Shown: positions 19,517 to 30,103, counted from the stretch's first letter. The stretch: DNA of 64,000 nucleotides from Kiloniellales bacterium (GCA_030064845.1 JASJEC010000008.1:59382-123381), one strand, 5' to 3'. The notes: generated by a model from the sequence alone, not told the origin. Numbers and translations are program-made.

Positions 19517-19969
19517 ATGAAATATGTCCTGGTCGGCCTGGTGCTCTTGTGGATCGCCTACGATGTCGGCGGCGGCATCCTGTGGGGCCTGTCCGAGGCC
19601 CGGCACAAGCAGCTCGCCGAGATGCCCATGGCCGAGCTGCTCCAGACCGTAGCCGAGGGCCGCAAGCGCAAGCAGGGCGAGGAGCTCTTTCTCCATGCCG
19701 TGCTGGTCGACGCCTACCCGGGCAGAAACGACCTGCGCGACGAGTTGATCCAGGATGTTAAGCTGACCCGACGGACGCGTGACCAGCTCGAGGCCAAATG
19801 GTCGCGCGGCTGGCGTTCGGGGGCCGAGCACAAACTGGTGGGGCTGACCTGCCGGGACACGCGCCTGCGACTCCTGCTGAGCCGCGGCGCCGAGGTGATC
19901 TACCGGATCTCGGACCGAGACGGCGCCTTCGTCACGCAGATCCAGGTCCAGAACCGGCAGTGCGGCTGA
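19517..19969 (+). CDS. Hypothetical protein with one N-terminal membrane helix
   Basis: A 150-residue protein: a signal anchor (MKYVLVGLVLLWIAYDVGGGILWGL) followed by a basic soluble domain with HKLVGLTCRDTRLRLLLSRGAEVIYRISD, having a single conserved-looking Cys and a C-terminal NRQCG. I do not recognise the family. ATG 19517 is the first methionine before the hydrophobic segment; sequence upstream of it has no coding character. It stands alone, divergent from the MFS gene and about 100 bases before arginase. Confidence 0.6.
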   Translation: MKYVLVGLVLLWIAYDVGGGILWGLSEARHKQLAEMPMAELLQTVAEGRKRKQGEELFLHAVLVDAYPGRNDLRDELIQDVKLTRRTRDQLEAKWSRGWRSGAEHKLVGLTCRDTRLRLLLSRGAEVIYRISDRDGAFVTQIQVQNRQCG

Positions 19970-20069
19970 GACCGGACCGGTCGCGGCCGACAAAGGCTCC
20001 GGTTCCCCCGACTGCCGAGTTGTAGCAAGATGAAGCCCGGCGCGGCAGGGGCGAGGCAGGGGCGAGGAC

Positions 20070-21011
20070 GTGAAGGATCCGAAGCAGACCGTCACCCTGA
20101 TCGGGGCGCCGACCGACATCGGCGCCGGGCACCGCGGCGCGTCGATGGGCCCGGAGGCGCTCAGGGTCGCCGGGCTCGAGCCCGCGCTGAGGCGTCTGGG
20201 CTTTCCGGTGAAGGACGCCGGCAACCTGGTCGGGCCGCCCAACCCCAATCTGCCGCCCGAGAACGGCTATCGACACCTGGCCGAGACCGCCGCCTGGTGC
20301 CGCAGCCTGGAGGCGGCCTTCTCCGCGGCCTTGCAGGCGGAAACGCTGCCGATCCTGCTCGGCGGCGACCACTGCCTCGCGATCGGGTCGATCGCCGCCG
20401 TGGCGAAGCACTGCGCGGAGCAGGACAAGCCGCTCTCGGTCCTCTGGTTCGACGCCCACGCCGACTTCAACACGCCGGCGACCTCGCCCTCGGGCAACAT
20501 CCACGGCATGCCGGTCGCCATTCTCTGCGGCCAGGGGCCCGCGGCGCTGACCGGCCTCGGCGCCGGCGCGCCGATCCTCGACGCCGCCCAGATCGTCCAG
20601 ATCGGCATCCGCTCGGTCGATCACGTCGAGAAGCTCGCGGTCGTCGGGAGCGGCATGACGGTCTACGACATGCGCATCATCGACGAGCGCGGCATGCACG
20701 CGGTCATGGCCGAGACCTTGGAAGCGGTGCAAAAACGCGGCGGCCACCTCCACGTCAGCTTCGACGTGGACTTCCTCGACCCGGCCATCGCCCCCGGCGT
20801 CGGCACCACGGTGCTGGGCGGCCCGACCTACCGGGAAGCCCAGCTCGCCATGGAGATGATCCACGATTGCGGCCTGATGGCCTCCCTGGACATAATGGAG
20901 CTGAACCCGGCTTTCGACATCCGTAACCAGACCGCCGATATGGTGGTCGAGCTGGTGGCGAGCCTGTTCGGCGAGCAGATTCTGAGCCGCCACAAGACGT
21001 CTTTCGACTGA
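20070..21011 (+). CDS. rocF: Arginase
   Basis: Hydrolyses arginine to ornithine and urea. 313 residues, with all manganese-binding motifs of the ureohydrolase family: [18 protein letters not shown] (the DAHxD motif) and SFDVDFLDP (the SxDxDxxDP motif). The substrate loop GNIHGMP matches arginase rather than agmatinase. GTG start at 20070 is preceded by GGGGCGAGG. It is followed 34 bases later by ornithine aminotransferase, so the pair forms an arginine-degradation operon. Confidence 0.93.
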   Translation: MKDPKQTVTLIGAPTDIGAGHRGASMGPEALRVAGLEPALRRLGFPVKDAGNLVGPPNPNLPPENGYRHLAETAAWCRSLEAAFSAALQAETLPILLGGDHCLAIGSIAAVAKHCAEQDKPLSVLWFDAHADFNTPATSPSGNIHGMPVAILCGQGPAALTGLGAGAPILDAAQIVQIGIRSVDHVEKLAVVGSGMTVYDMRIIDERGMHAVMAETLEAVQKRGGHLHVSFDVDFLDPAIAPGVGTTVLGGPTYREAQLAMEMIHDCGLMASLDIMELNPAFDIRNQTADMVVELVASLFGEQILSRHKTSFD

Positions 21012-21045
21012 CCAGGGTCGCGCGGCCCGCTCTCGAGGAGCAGAG

Positions 21046-22281
21046 ATGACTGATCAGCAGGAATCGCCCCCGGTCGGCAAGCGGGAAATCTTCGAGATCG
21101 AGGCCGAGCTCGGGGCGCACAACTACAAGCCCCTCGACGTCGTGCTCTCGCGCGGCGAGGGGGTCTGGGTCTGGGACATCGACGGCAAGCGCTATCTCGA
21201 CTGCCTCTCGGCCTACTCGGCGGTTAACCAGGGCCACTGCCACCCCAAGATCCGCGAGGCCATGGTCGAACAGGCCGGCAAGCTGACTCTGACCTCGCGG
21301 GCCTTCCACAACGACCAGTTGGCGCTGTTCTACCAAGACATCTGCGAGCTCACCGACGCTAGCAAGGTGCTGCCCATGAACAGCGGCGCCGAGGCGGTCG
21401 AGAGCGCCGTCAAGGCGGTGCGCAAGTGGGGCTACGAGGTCAAGGGCGTGCCGCAGAACCAGGCCGAGGTCGTGGTCTGCCGCAACAACTTCCACGGCCG
21501 CACCCTGATGATCGTCGGCTTCAGCACCGACCCGACGGCGCGCGGCGGCTTCGGGCCCTTCGCCCCGGGCTTCAAGGTGATCCCCTTCGGCGACGCCGAG
21601 GCGCTGGAGGCGGCGATCACGCCCAACACCGTCGGCTTCCTGGTCGAGCCGATCCAGGGCGAGGCCGGGGTCATCATCCCGCCCGACGGCTACCTCAAGG
21701 CGATCCGCGAGATCTGCAGCCGCCACAACGTCATGCTGATCCTCGACGAGATCCAGACCGGCCTGGGCCGCACCGGCAAGCTCCTGGCCGAGGAGCACGA
21801 GTCGGTCGAGGCCGACGTCACCCTGGTCGGCAAGGCGCTGTCCGGCGGCTTCTACCCGGTCTCCGCCGTGCTCTCCAACAAGGACGTGCTGGGCGTCCTG
21901 AAGCCCGGCGAGCACGGCAGCACCTTCGGCGGCAATCCGCTGGCCTGCGCCGTGGCCCGCGCCGCGCTCAAGGTGCTGGTCGAGGAGGGCATGATCGAGA
22001 ACGCCGCGGAGATGGGCGACTACTTCCTCGCCGCCCTGAAATCGGTCCGCAACAACGCGATCAAGGAGGTGCGCGGCCGCGGCCTCATGCTGGCGGTCGA
22101 GTTCGAGGCCGAGGCCGGCGGCGCCCGGCAGTACTGCGAGGCGCTCAAGGCGCAGGGCCTGCTGTGCAAGGAGACCCACGTCAACACGATCCGCTTCGCC
22201 CCGCCCCTGGTCATCACCCGCGACCAGGTCGACTGGGCCATGGAGCGCATCGAGCCGGTTCTGATGAAGTCGCACAACTAG
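21046..22281 (+). CDS. rocD: Ornithine aminotransferase
   Basis: PLP enzyme that moves the delta-amino group of ornithine to 2-oxoglutarate, giving glutamate semialdehyde. 411 residues, class III aminotransferase. Seen: [20 protein letters not shown] (cofactor phosphate site), [15 protein letters not shown] (Asp that contacts the PLP ring nitrogen), and [15 protein letters not shown] with the Schiff-base Lys263. The [15 protein letters not shown] loop is typical of RocD. Paired with arginase upstream. A GAGGAG Shine-Dalgarno precedes ATG 21046. Confidence 0.94.
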   Translation: MTDQQESPPVGKREIFEIEAELGAHNYKPLDVVLSRGEGVWVWDIDGKRYLDCLSAYSAVNQGHCHPKIREAMVEQAGKLTLTSRAFHNDQLALFYQDICELTDASKVLPMNSGAEAVESAVKAVRKWGYEVKGVPQNQAEVVVCRNNFHGRTLMIVGFSTDPTARGGFGPFAPGFKVIPFGDAEALEAAITPNTVGFLVEPIQGEAGVIIPPDGYLKAIREICSRHNVMLILDEIQTGLGRTGKLLAEEHESVEADVTLVGKALSGGFYPVSAVLSNKDVLGVLKPGEHGSTFGGNPLACAVARAALKVLVEEGMIENAAEMGDYFLAALKSVRNNAIKEVRGRGLMLAVEFEAEAGGARQYCEALKAQGLLCKETHVNTIRFAPPLVITRDQVDWAMERIEPVLMKSHN

Positions 22282-22306
22282 GGTTTGGGGACTATCACAT
22301 AGGTGA

Positions 22307-22328
22307 GCACTTCGTAGTGCGTTTAAAA
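22307..22328 (+). terminator. Weak hairpin terminator after rocD
   Basis: GCACT-TCGT-AGTGC (22307-22320) followed by GTTTAAAA. The stem is only five pairs, so efficiency is doubtful. Confidence 0.35.
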
Positions 22329-22438
22329 GCACGGCGTCATATCGCCGATCTTCAAGCTGATTACCTTTGATTGCCTATTGATTTGGACCACGCCGGCACG
22401 GCGGCCGTGCACAGGGTTTCAATCCGGGGGCAAAAGAA

Positions 22439-23884
22439 ATGGCCAAGCATCTCTGCGAGACACAGCAGCAAGCTCGTCAGGCCGTGGTCATCATTCACGG
22501 CATCGGTGAGCAGCGGCCGATGGAGACGCTTCGGCGTTTTGTCGTCGCAGTCTGGCCGCGCGAGGCGCCACCGCTCCACGCGGACTCGCGACCGCTGGTC
22601 TGGAGCAAGCCGGATCTGACTTCGGGTAACTTCGAGCTTCGCCGATTGACGACGGACTTCGATGAGAACTGCGCCCGCACGGATTTCTTCGAGTTCTATT
22701 GGGCCCATCTGATGGAAGGCACCCAGATTTCCCACGTCTTCTCCTGGGCGCGCCATCTCTTGTGGCGCTTGCCCTGGCACGTCCCGGGTCCATTGTTGGT
22801 GACCTTCTTTCTGCTCTGGATTGTCGGCCTCCTGATGATCGGCGGTGCCGTGGTGATCTTTCTTCATGAGGAGCTGGAGCTCAATGTACTTGGTATCGCC
22901 GCGCCCGGTGTCTTCTTCGCCAGCGTGCTCTTGGTCGTTGCATTGATTCGGGAAGCGATCATCAAACCCATCGTCGGCGATGCAGCCCGTTACCTCAGTG
23001 CCGCGCCCGCCAACGTGAAGGTACGCCACGCGATCCGCGAGGCCGGGATCGACCTGCTTCAGAAGCTGCACGACAAGAATAAGTATGACCGTATCATCGT
23101 AGTGGGCCACAGCTTGGGCAGCGTCATCGGCTACGACGTATTGACCCACTTGTGGCCGCGCTACAACCATACCTTCAACCCCGCAAGCAATCCGGGCTAC
23201 GAGGCGTTGACCAAGCTCGAAGGTCTGGCCCACCAGCTAGCAGAGGCGCGGAAGAAGCTTGCCATTCCAAACTGGCGCGGCCAGTGGCCACGCTTGCTTG
23301 ATCAAGACGAGGAGTTGGCAGCCGGCTTTCGCGCCGCCCAAGTGGCATTTCAGCAACACTTGCGCGAGACAGGGAACGCTTGGCGCGTGACCGACTTCAT
23401 CACCTTGGGGAGTCCGCTGACCTACGCGGATGTCCTGATCGCCGAGGATGACGAGCAGCTTCGCGAGTTTCAGGAGCGACGGGTCTTGCCCATCTGCCCC
23501 CCTGTCCTCGAAACTCCGACGGGTGAGAAGGGTGAGCGCTTCTCTTATAACCCGCCGGCCAAACCAGACGACGTACAGCCTGAAAAGCGGCGCGTGCCGC
23601 ATCATGCTGCCGTCTTTGCCGCAGTGCGCTGGACGAATCTTTACTTTCCGGCCCGCCTCGTCTTTTTGGGCGATCTGATCGGCGGGCCGCTGGGCGGTGC
23701 ACTGGGTTACGGCATTAGGGACGTGAAGCTGGAGCGCCAGCGCGGGGTTCGCTGGCTCAGTCACACCAAATACTGGCACGTTTTTCCTCCCTTCTGCGAA
23801 ATGGCCGATCACCTCGAACAGCTCCGCAAGGCGCTCGGTTTGCACGTCAAGGGCTATGTGTTCGGCGAGGACGCCGAGAAGTAA
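22439..23884 (+). CDS. Membrane-associated alpha/beta hydrolase of unknown role
   Basis: A 481-residue protein. The N-terminus contains VVIIHGIGEQRPMETL, the oxyanion-hole segment of a lipase-like fold. Two hydrophobic segments (about residues 116-142 and 148-170) interrupt the domain. The nucleophile elbow VVGHSLGSVIGYD (Ser225) follows. The C-terminal half has FITLGSPLTYADVLI, as in lipase-like proteins. Base composition is visibly less GC-rich than the neighbours, the 157 bases upstream are AT-rich, and it is monocistronic: signs of an accessory, perhaps acquired, gene. Substrate not predictable; a membrane-lipid or toxic-ester role is possible only as a guess. Confidence 0.7.
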   Translation: MAKHLCETQQQARQAVVIIHGIGEQRPMETLRRFVVAVWPREAPPLHADSRPLVWSKPDLTSGNFELRRLTTDFDENCARTDFFEFYWAHLMEGTQISHVFSWARHLLWRLPWHVPGPLLVTFFLLWIVGLLMIGGAVVIFLHEELELNVLGIAAPGVFFASVLLVVALIREAIIKPIVGDAARYLSAAPANVKVRHAIREAGIDLLQKLHDKNKYDRIIVVGHSLGSVIGYDVLTHLWPRYNHTFNPASNPGYEALTKLEGLAHQLAEARKKLAIPNWRGQWPRLLDQDEELAAGFRAAQVAFQQHLRETGNAWRVTDFITLGSPLTYADVLIAEDDEQLREFQERRVLPICPPVLETPTGEKGERFSYNPPAKPDDVQPEKRRVPHHAAVFAAVRWTNLYFPARLVFLGDLIGGPLGGALGYGIRDVKLERQRGVRWLSHTKYWHVFPPFCEMADHLEQLRKALGLHVKGYVFGEDAEK

Positions 23885-23936
23885 CCCGCTTGACGCCAAT
23901 ACGATCTATTACCGTACGCCAGTCCGACCCGCGGCA

Positions 23937-26423
23937 TCACTCCGGCAGGTACTTGTCGCACCAGGCCTCGGCGACCACGCCGTCGGCGACCAGCGCGTCG
24001 ATCTCGTCTTCCCCTAGCCCGATCTCGCGGAGGATCTCCCGGCTCTGGGCGCCGGGTTTGGGCGCGGGGCCGGGCATGCGGATCCGGGCCTCCCGAGGGC
24101 GGATCGCGTTGGGTGCGACGAGGTCGACCCAGCGGCCGCTGGGGTGGCGGTCGTGGCGGACGAAGGCGAAGGTCGGTCCGGCGAGGTCCGGCTCGCCGGC
24201 GCTCTCGCGGGTCAGGTGCGCCTGGCAGACGGCGTGCATCTTGTCGAGCCGCTGGGCGCCGAAGTCGGCGGCCAGCAGGAGCGCCAGCCAGTCGGCCATG
24301 GGGCGTGTCACGAAGAGCTGCTCCAAGCGTGCCTCGAGCGGGGCGCCCGAAAGTCCGGCCGTGCCCTCAAGCCCTTCGAGCGCGGCCAGGTCGGCCCCGC
24401 GGTCTTGGCGGGCGGCGAGAAAGAACCAGCCGTCCGCCGCCCTGTAGGCGCGATAGAGCGGGCCCCAGCCCTTGACTGCCCGGCCGCTCGGCTCGTCGAA
24501 GGGGCCGCGGCCGGCGAAGTCGACCATGAAGGGCGCCTGGATCAGCTGCCCCGCCGCGCAGAGCGAGGCGCGGGCGACGTCGCCGCGTCCTTCGCGCGCC
24601 CGCTTGAGGAGCGCCGCGCCGATGGCGAGCACGCCGCAGAAGCCGCCCAGGACGTCGATGGTGCCGAAGTGGGCGTGCTCTTCGGGCGTCTCCAGCGCGC
24701 CGCCGAAGCGCGCCATCACCCCGGTCGAGGCCTGCGCCAGGTCGTCGTAGCCGGGGAAGTCGCTGCGCGGCCCGCGGGCCGGTCCGCCGTAGCAGTCGAG
24801 CTGGCACAGGATCAGCCCGGGGTGGTCGGCCGCGAGGCGCGCGGGATCGAGGCCGATGCCGGCGAGCTGCCGGTCGGTCGCGTTCACCGTCACCACCTCG
24901 GCCCAGGCGAGCAGGCGGTCTAGCGCGCCGCGGGTGCGCTCGGACTTCAGGTCCATCAGCAGGCTGCGCTTGCCGCGGCCGGCCTGCATGCCGAAGACGA
25001 TGGCGTTCCAGGGATCCATGGTGGGCGTGACCGGGCCGACGGCGATCACCTCGGCGCCGAAGCGGGCGAGGGTCGCCGCGATGGTCGGCCCGGCGATGAC
25101 GTTGGTGAGATCCAGAACCTTGAGCCCGTCGAGCCAGCCGCCGCCGGCGTCGCCGGCCGCTGGCACCGGTTTCGGCGGTGCCTCGACCGCCGCCGGCTCG
25201 GCCTCGCGGCGCGGCGCCTTGTCGAGCGCCGCTTCGGCGTCGCCGGCCAGCCAGGCGAGGTTGCCGAGCTGGCGCATCGCGCCGAAGTCCGGGTCCTCGA
25301 CCCGGAGCACGAGGCCGGAGGCGAGCGCGTGCTCCGAGGCGAGCCACTCCCGGGTCGTCCGCTGGGCCGCCGCGGGCGCGCCGGCCTCGCCTAGAATGCG
25401 CTCCCACTCGAAGGCGGGCTTGGCCAGGAAGGCTTCTTTCATGAGCGCGGAGATCCGCGCCGCCCAGGCGGGCGACAACGGGTAGTTGGCGAGCGTGCAG
25501 TCCGCCCCCTCGGGCCAGTCGGCCACGTCCAGATAGGGGTCGTGGCGGGGCAGGCCCTCGGCCAGCACCGTCTCCCAGAGGCCGAGGGCGCGCAGCACGC
25601 GCTCAGGGTGCGCGCGGTGCGAGGCGCTGACCACATAGATCCGCCGGCCGTCGGCGCAGGGGTAGTTGCGGTAGAAGGGGTCGAGCAGCTCCTGCAGCGC
25701 GTCGTAGCTGACGTCCATCGGCAGGCCGGCGGCCCGGCGGCGCTCGATCTCCTTCTCCCGGCCCGACTTGTAGCGCTCGGGATAGTCCTCGACCCGCTGG
25801 GCGTTGTAGGCCAGGCCCTCCATCAGGGCGGCGGCCAGGGGAACCTCGATCGCGTCGCCCCGGCCGGTCTGGGCGCGCCTGGCGAGCGCCAGGGCGACCG
25901 CGCCGGCGCCCAGGACGGCGCCGTAGGCCGAGGCCAGCGGCAGGGGCGAGAAGCTGGGCTCGATGCCCATCAGCACCCGGTTCAGGCCCATGTCCGAGTA
26001 CTGTCCGCAGGCCGCGGCGACGATCGCCTCCCAGGCGGGGATGGCGGCGCGCGCGCGGTCCTTCGACGAGAAGCCCGGGATCGAGAGGGTGACCAGGCCC
26101 GGGTTCTCCGCGCGCAGGGCGGTGGCGCCCAGGCCCAGGCGGTCCATCACGCCGGGGCGGAAGTTCTCGACCAGGACGTCTGCCGAGCGCGCCAGCCGGC
26201 GCGCCTCGGTCAATCCGGACCCGGACTTGAGGTCGAGCGCGATACGGACCTTGCCCCGGTTCAGCATCGCCGCTGCCGGCGCTTTCCAGCGCGGGCCGCC
26301 CGGCGGGTCGACACGGATCACCTCGGCCCCGAGGTCGCCCAGCATCATCGAGGCGGCGGGACCGGCGACGTACTGGCCGAAGTCGAGAACCCGAATTCCG
26401 GAGAGTGGGCGTTTGCCTTCCAA
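23937..26423 (-). CDS. Double-domain CaiB/BaiF (family III) CoA-transferase
   Basis: 828 residues, twice the normal length: domain 1 about 1-410, a Pro/Ala-rich linker (415-430), domain 2 about 433-828. Each half has the family start (LSGIRVLDFGQYVAGPAASM and LDGLKVLDLTNVIAGPTIAA) and the LGAEVIxV-type strand. Domain 2 keeps the catalytic Asp (FGTIDVLGGFCGVLAIGAAL); at the matching place domain 1 reads SPLPLASAYGAVLGAGAVAL, with Pro. The TTG start has GGGGGAG 8 bases upstream and no better start fits. It lies 90 bases after the dimethylformamidase-like gene on the same strand; the acid activated is unknown. Confidence 0.85.
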   Translation of the reverse strand: MEGKRPLSGIRVLDFGQYVAGPAASMMLGDLGAEVIRVDPPGGPRWKAPAAAMLNRGKVRIALDLKSGSGLTEARRLARSADVLVENFRPGVMDRLGLGATALRAENPGLVTLSIPGFSSKDRARAAIPAWEAIVAAACGQYSDMGLNRVLMGIEPSFSPLPLASAYGAVLGAGAVALALARRAQTGRGDAIEVPLAAALMEGLAYNAQRVEDYPERYKSGREKEIERRRAAGLPMDVSYDALQELLDPFYRNYPCADGRRIYVVSASHRAHPERVLRALGLWETVLAEGLPRHDPYLDVADWPEGADCTLANYPLSPAWAARISALMKEAFLAKPAFEWERILGEAGAPAAAQRTTREWLASEHALASGLVLRVEDPDFGAMRQLGNLAWLAGDAEAALDKAPRREAEPAAVEAPPKPVPAAGDAGGGWLDGLKVLDLTNVIAGPTIAATLARFGAEVIAVGPVTPTMDPWNAIVFGMQAGRGKRSLLMDLKSERTRGALDRLLAWAEVVTVNATDRQLAGIGLDPARLAADHPGLILCQLDCYGGPARGPRSDFPGYDDLAQASTGVMARFGGALETPEEHAHFGTIDVLGGFCGVLAIGAALLKRAREGRGDVARASLCAAGQLIQAPFMVDFAGRGPFDEPSGRAVKGWGPLYRAYRAADGWFFLAARQDRGADLAALEGLEGTAGLSGAPLEARLEQLFVTRPMADWLALLLAADFGAQRLDKMHAVCQAHLTRESAGEPDLAGPTFAFVRHDRHPSGRWVDLVAPNAIRPREARIRMPGPAPKPGAQSREILREIGLGEDEIDALVADGVVAEAWCDKYLPE

Positions 26424-26513
26424 GCCTTCAACTCCCCCGTGGAGCGAAGGAATTCGAACAGAAGTCCCGCGGCGTCCGTCCGTCTGGCGGCGACGCTTTC
26501 TGGCGCCCGCCGC

Positions 26514-28133
26514 TTACGAGAGGAAGCGGTCGAGGACGTTGCGCGTCACCCGTTCCACCGCCGGGTCGCGGCGCAGCAGGCCGGCCACCCACTCGGTGGT
26601 GCCGGCGTGGAACACCTCGCCGCGGCCCTTGGGGAAGTGGACGATCATACCGGAGCCGCGGTCCAATCGGGCCAGGGTCGAGGGCGAGGTTTCGCCACGA
26701 AGCGTTTCGGCGATGAAGCGCGCGTCCTCGTCGCCGACGAAGAGCGCTGCCGGGTCGCCACCCGTCTCGCGCAGGCGCGCCAGGCCGAGCGCCAGGATCG
26801 TGAGGCCGTCCGGCGCCTGGGCCTCGGGACTCGGTGCGGGCAGGCCGTCCTCGATCCGGTAGGGCAGGCCATCGACCTCGTAGCCGAAGATGCGCGCCGC
26901 CGCGCCCAGCATGTCGCCGTAGCCGAGACCGCTGCCTTCGAAGGTCCAGTGCTCGGGACGGTAGAGCGTGAAGCCGCCGGCGCCGCGCGGCGTCAGACCG
27001 CCCCAACCGGCATAGAGGCCGCGGGTCGCGTCCAGGCCGAAGGTCTTGCTGCCCGGCCGGCCGACCTCGGCGGCTTCCCAGCAGTTGGTCGTGAGGTGGG
27101 GCTCCGGTCCGCCGTAGGCCGGGTCTTCTTCGCGGGCCAGGTACTTGTGGCAGACCTGCCGCCGCCCCTCGTCCTCCAGCCGGATCTGCCAGAGGAAGTT
27201 CCCGGCGAAGCGCGCGACGCGGCCGCCGGGCTCGACGAAGGCGTCGACGGCGTCGCGCATCTCCCAGCTCCAGTACTCGTCGTGGCCGACGATGACCAGG
27301 CAGCGATAGCCTTCCAGGATCTCCGGGCGGAAATGCAGGTCCTGCTGGGTGGCGAGGTCGACCGCGTAGCCGGCGGCCTCCGCCCACTCGACGAAGTGCC
27401 GCTCGTAGCTGGCCCAGCCGGCTGAGGCGTACTTCTTGGAATGCCCGCTCGCCCAGGCCCATTCAATGTGGGGATAGGCGACCGGCGCCCCGAAGGCGGG
27501 CGGCGTCGCCGGCAGCGTTCGTGGCGCGTCCCCGGGCAGGGCGACGAAGCCCCTGGCGAAGGGCCGCTGGCTCGAGAGGTGGGGCGAGAAGCGGCTGCTC
27601 GCGGGATCGATCACGCCTTCGTAGTGGTTCGAGCCGCCCCAGTCGTTGTAGGCGCACCAGGTCGCGTCGGAGGTGATCAGCAGCAGGCGCTCCGTTCCCT
27701 GACCGGGCCGCGGCCGGACCACGAAGATGTGGTGGGCCGCCGCTTCGCGGCCGGCCGAATCGGCGGCCCGCGCCGTCACCCGGTAGGCGCCGGAGGGCCA
27801 GCTCGCGTCGATCGCGATCTCCGCCGTGGCCGGCCAGCGGCAGCCGGCGACGGAGGCCTCGTCCGGGGTGTCGTGCCACGACGCGGCGATTCTTCGCTCG
27901 AGCACCCGCCGGGGCGTCGCGCCTTCGCGCCGAATCTCGATCCGGGCCTCGGCTTCGCTCGCGCAGAGGTGCAGCGCCAGCGTCTCGCCCGGCGCGTAGG
28001 ACAGGCGGTCCGTGTAGCACCAGATCTCGGGCAGGCCGTCGCCGCGCCCCGGGAACTCGTACCACTGGCGCTGGTGGACCGGCCGATCCGGGTCGCCTCG
28101 AACGACGAAGCAGGGGTTCTGCGGCAGGCGCAT
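26514..28133 (-). CDS. N,N-dimethylformamidase large-subunit-like protein
   Basis: A 539-residue protein. The N-terminal beta-rich domain (WCYTDRLSYAPGETLALHL, about 38-140) resembles an Ig-like fold. The larger C-terminal part (from about 150) matches the DmfA2-type domain: ITSDATWCAYNDWGGSNHY, LVIVGHDEYWSWEMRDAVDAF and RFAGNFLWQIR. In true dimethylformamidase this part binds a single iron through two Tyr and a Glu; which residues do so here cannot be settled without alignment. No small-subunit gene is seen, so the activity may differ. It appears to be the first gene of a pair with the CoA-transferase. Confidence 0.72.
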   Translation of the reverse strand: MRLPQNPCFVVRGDPDRPVHQRQWYEFPGRGDGLPEIWCYTDRLSYAPGETLALHLCASEAEARIEIRREGATPRRVLERRIAASWHDTPDEASVAGCRWPATAEIAIDASWPSGAYRVTARAADSAGREAAAHHIFVVRPRPGQGTERLLLITSDATWCAYNDWGGSNHYEGVIDPASSRFSPHLSSQRPFARGFVALPGDAPRTLPATPPAFGAPVAYPHIEWAWASGHSKKYASAGWASYERHFVEWAEAAGYAVDLATQQDLHFRPEILEGYRCLVIVGHDEYWSWEMRDAVDAFVEPGGRVARFAGNFLWQIRLEDEGRRQVCHKYLAREEDPAYGGPEPHLTTNCWEAAEVGRPGSKTFGLDATRGLYAGWGGLTPRGAGGFTLYRPEHWTFEGSGLGYGDMLGAAARIFGYEVDGLPYRIEDGLPAPSPEAQAPDGLTILALGLARLRETGGDPAALFVGDEDARFIAETLRGETSPSTLARLDRGSGMIVHFPKGRGEVFHAGTTEWVAGLLRRDPAVERVTRNVLDRFLS

Positions 28134-28217
28134 CTCGAGGAATCTCGCTCAGATTGGGCCTGCGACAGGCTAACACGGACCCGTGGCCCCGCGGTGGCCT
28201 GAGGGCGGAGGCTACCC

Positions 28218-28246
28218 TTGGCCTCGGCCCGAGGCGGTGCTATAGC
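28218..28246 (+). promoter_or_regulatory. Candidate promoter of lepA
   Basis: TTGGCC (28218-28223), 17-base spacer, TATAGC (28241-28246), each 4/6 of consensus, about 33 bases before the lepA start. Confidence 0.4.
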
Positions 28247-28278
28247 GGCGGCGCGTTCAGGCACTTATATCCAGGTCC

Positions 28279-30081
28279 ATGACAGAGCTCTCCAGGATCC
28301 GCAACTTCGCGATCATCGCCCATATCGACCACGGAAAGTCCACGCTGGCGGACAGGCTGATTCAGACCTGCGGCGGGCTCTCGGACCGGGAGATGAAGGA
28401 GCAGGTGCTCGACTCCATGGAGCTGGAGCGCGAGCGCGGCATCACCATCAAGGCGCAGACCGTGCGCCTGAATTACAAGGCGCCGGACGGGCAAGACTAC
28501 GTCCTGAACCTGATCGACACCCCCGGCCACGTCGACTTCGCCTACGAGGTCAGCCGCAGCCTCTCGGCCTGCGAAGGTTCGCTGCTGCTGGTCGACGCCA
28601 GCCAGGGGGTCGAGGCCCAGACGCTGGCCAACGTCTATCAGGCGATCGACCACGACCACGAGATCGTCGTGGTGCTCAACAAGATCGACCTGCCGGCGGC
28701 CGAGCCGGAGCGGATCAAGGAGCAGATCGAGGAGGTGATCGGCCTGGACGCCAGCGAGGCCCTGCCGATCTCGGCCAAGACCGGCGAGGGCGTGCCGGCC
28801 GTGCTGGAAGCCCTGGTCGAACGCCTGCCGCCGCCAAAGGGCGACCCCGCGGCGCCGCTCAAGGCCTTGCTCGTCGACAGCTGGTACGACGCCTACCTCG
28901 GGGTGATCACCCTCGTCCGGGTGATCGACGGCCAGCTCAAGGTTGGCCAGAAGATGCGCATGATGGCGACCGGCGCGGTCCATCAGGTCGACCGGGTCGG
29001 CGTCTTCACGCCGAAGCGCACCGAGACCGGCACACTGGGCCCCGGCGAGATCGGCTACCTGACCGCCAGCATCAAGTCGGTCGCCGACTGCCAGATCGGC
29101 GACACCATCACCGAGGAGGGCCGGCGCGCGGCGGAGCCGCTGCCCGGTTTCCAGCCCAGCGTGCCGGTGGTGTTCTGCGGCCTCTTTCCGGCCGACGCCG
29201 CCGAGTACGAGAACCTGCGCGAGAGCCTGGCCAAGCTGGCGCTCAACGACTCGAGCTTCCTGTTCGAGCCCGAGACCTCGGCGGCGCTCGGCTTCGGCTT
29301 CCGCTGCGGCTTCCTGGGCCTGCTGCACCTGGAGATCGTCCAGGAGCGCCTGGAGCGGGAGTTCCAGCTCGACCTGATCACCACGGCGCCCAGCGTGGTC
29401 TACCACGTCCACCTGACCAGCGGCGAGACGATCGAGCTGCACAACCCGGCCGACATGCCCGACCCGGTCAAGATTGGAACCATCGACGAGCCCTGGATCA
29501 AGGCGACCATCCTGGTGCCCGACGACTATCTGGGCGCGGTCCTCAAGCTCTGCGAGGAGCGGCGCGGCGAGCAGCTCGACCTGACCTACGCCGGCAAGCG
29601 GGCCATGGTGATCTACCGCCTGCCGCTCAACGAGGTGGTGTTCGACTTCTATGACCGTCTCAAGTCGGTCTCGCGCGGCTACGCCAGCTTCGACTACCAG
29701 ATCGACGAGTACCGCCAGGGCGACCTAGTCAAGGTCTCGATCCTGGTCAACGCCGAGCCGGTCGATTCGCTCTCGATGATCGTCCACCGCAGCCAGGCCG
29801 ACCCGCGCGGCCGGGCGCTCTGCCAGCGTCTCAAGGACCTGATCCCGCGCCAGCTGTTCAAGATCGCGATCCAGGCGGCGATCGGCGGCAAGGTGATCGC
29901 CCGGGAGACGGTCAGCGCCATGCGCAAGGACGTGACCGCCAAGTGCTACGGCGGCGACGTCACCCGCAAGCGCAAGCTGCTGGAGAAGCAGAAGGCCGGC
30001 AAGAAGCGCATGCGCCAGTTCGGCAATGTCGAGATCCCCCAGTCCGCCTTCATCGCCGCGCTCAGGATGAGCGACGACTAG
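28279..30081 (+). CDS. lepA: Elongation factor 4 (LepA)
   Basis: Ribosome-binding GTPase that back-translocates or helps 30S assembly. 600 residues, normal length. G1 [10 protein letters not shown]2/G3 region with [12 protein letters not shown] and DTPGHVDF, G4 NKIDLP; then domains II, III, V and the LepA-specific C-terminal domain with [17 protein letters not shown] and [19 protein letters not shown]. Single gene, divergent from the dimethylformamidase-like gene. Confidence 0.98.
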   Translation: MTELSRIRNFAIIAHIDHGKSTLADRLIQTCGGLSDREMKEQVLDSMELERERGITIKAQTVRLNYKAPDGQDYVLNLIDTPGHVDFAYEVSRSLSACEGSLLLVDASQGVEAQTLANVYQAIDHDHEIVVVLNKIDLPAAEPERIKEQIEEVIGLDASEALPISAKTGEGVPAVLEALVERLPPPKGDPAAPLKALLVDSWYDAYLGVITLVRVIDGQLKVGQKMRMMATGAVHQVDRVGVFTPKRTETGTLGPGEIGYLTASIKSVADCQIGDTITEEGRRAAEPLPGFQPSVPVVFCGLFPADAAEYENLRESLAKLALNDSSFLFEPETSAALGFGFRCGFLGLLHLEIVQERLEREFQLDLITTAPSVVYHVHLTSGETIELHNPADMPDPVKIGTIDEPWIKATILVPDDYLGAVLKLCEERRGEQLDLTYAGKRAMVIYRLPLNEVVFDFYDRLKSVSRGYASFDYQIDEYRQGDLVKVSILVNAEPVDSLSMIVHRSQADPRGRALCQRLKDLIPRQLFKIAIQAAIGGKVIARETVSAMRKDVTAKCYGGDVTRKRKLLEKQKAGKKRMRQFGNVEIPQSAFIAALRMSDD

Positions 30082-30103
30082 GAAGAGAATACGGCGAACC
30101 GCT

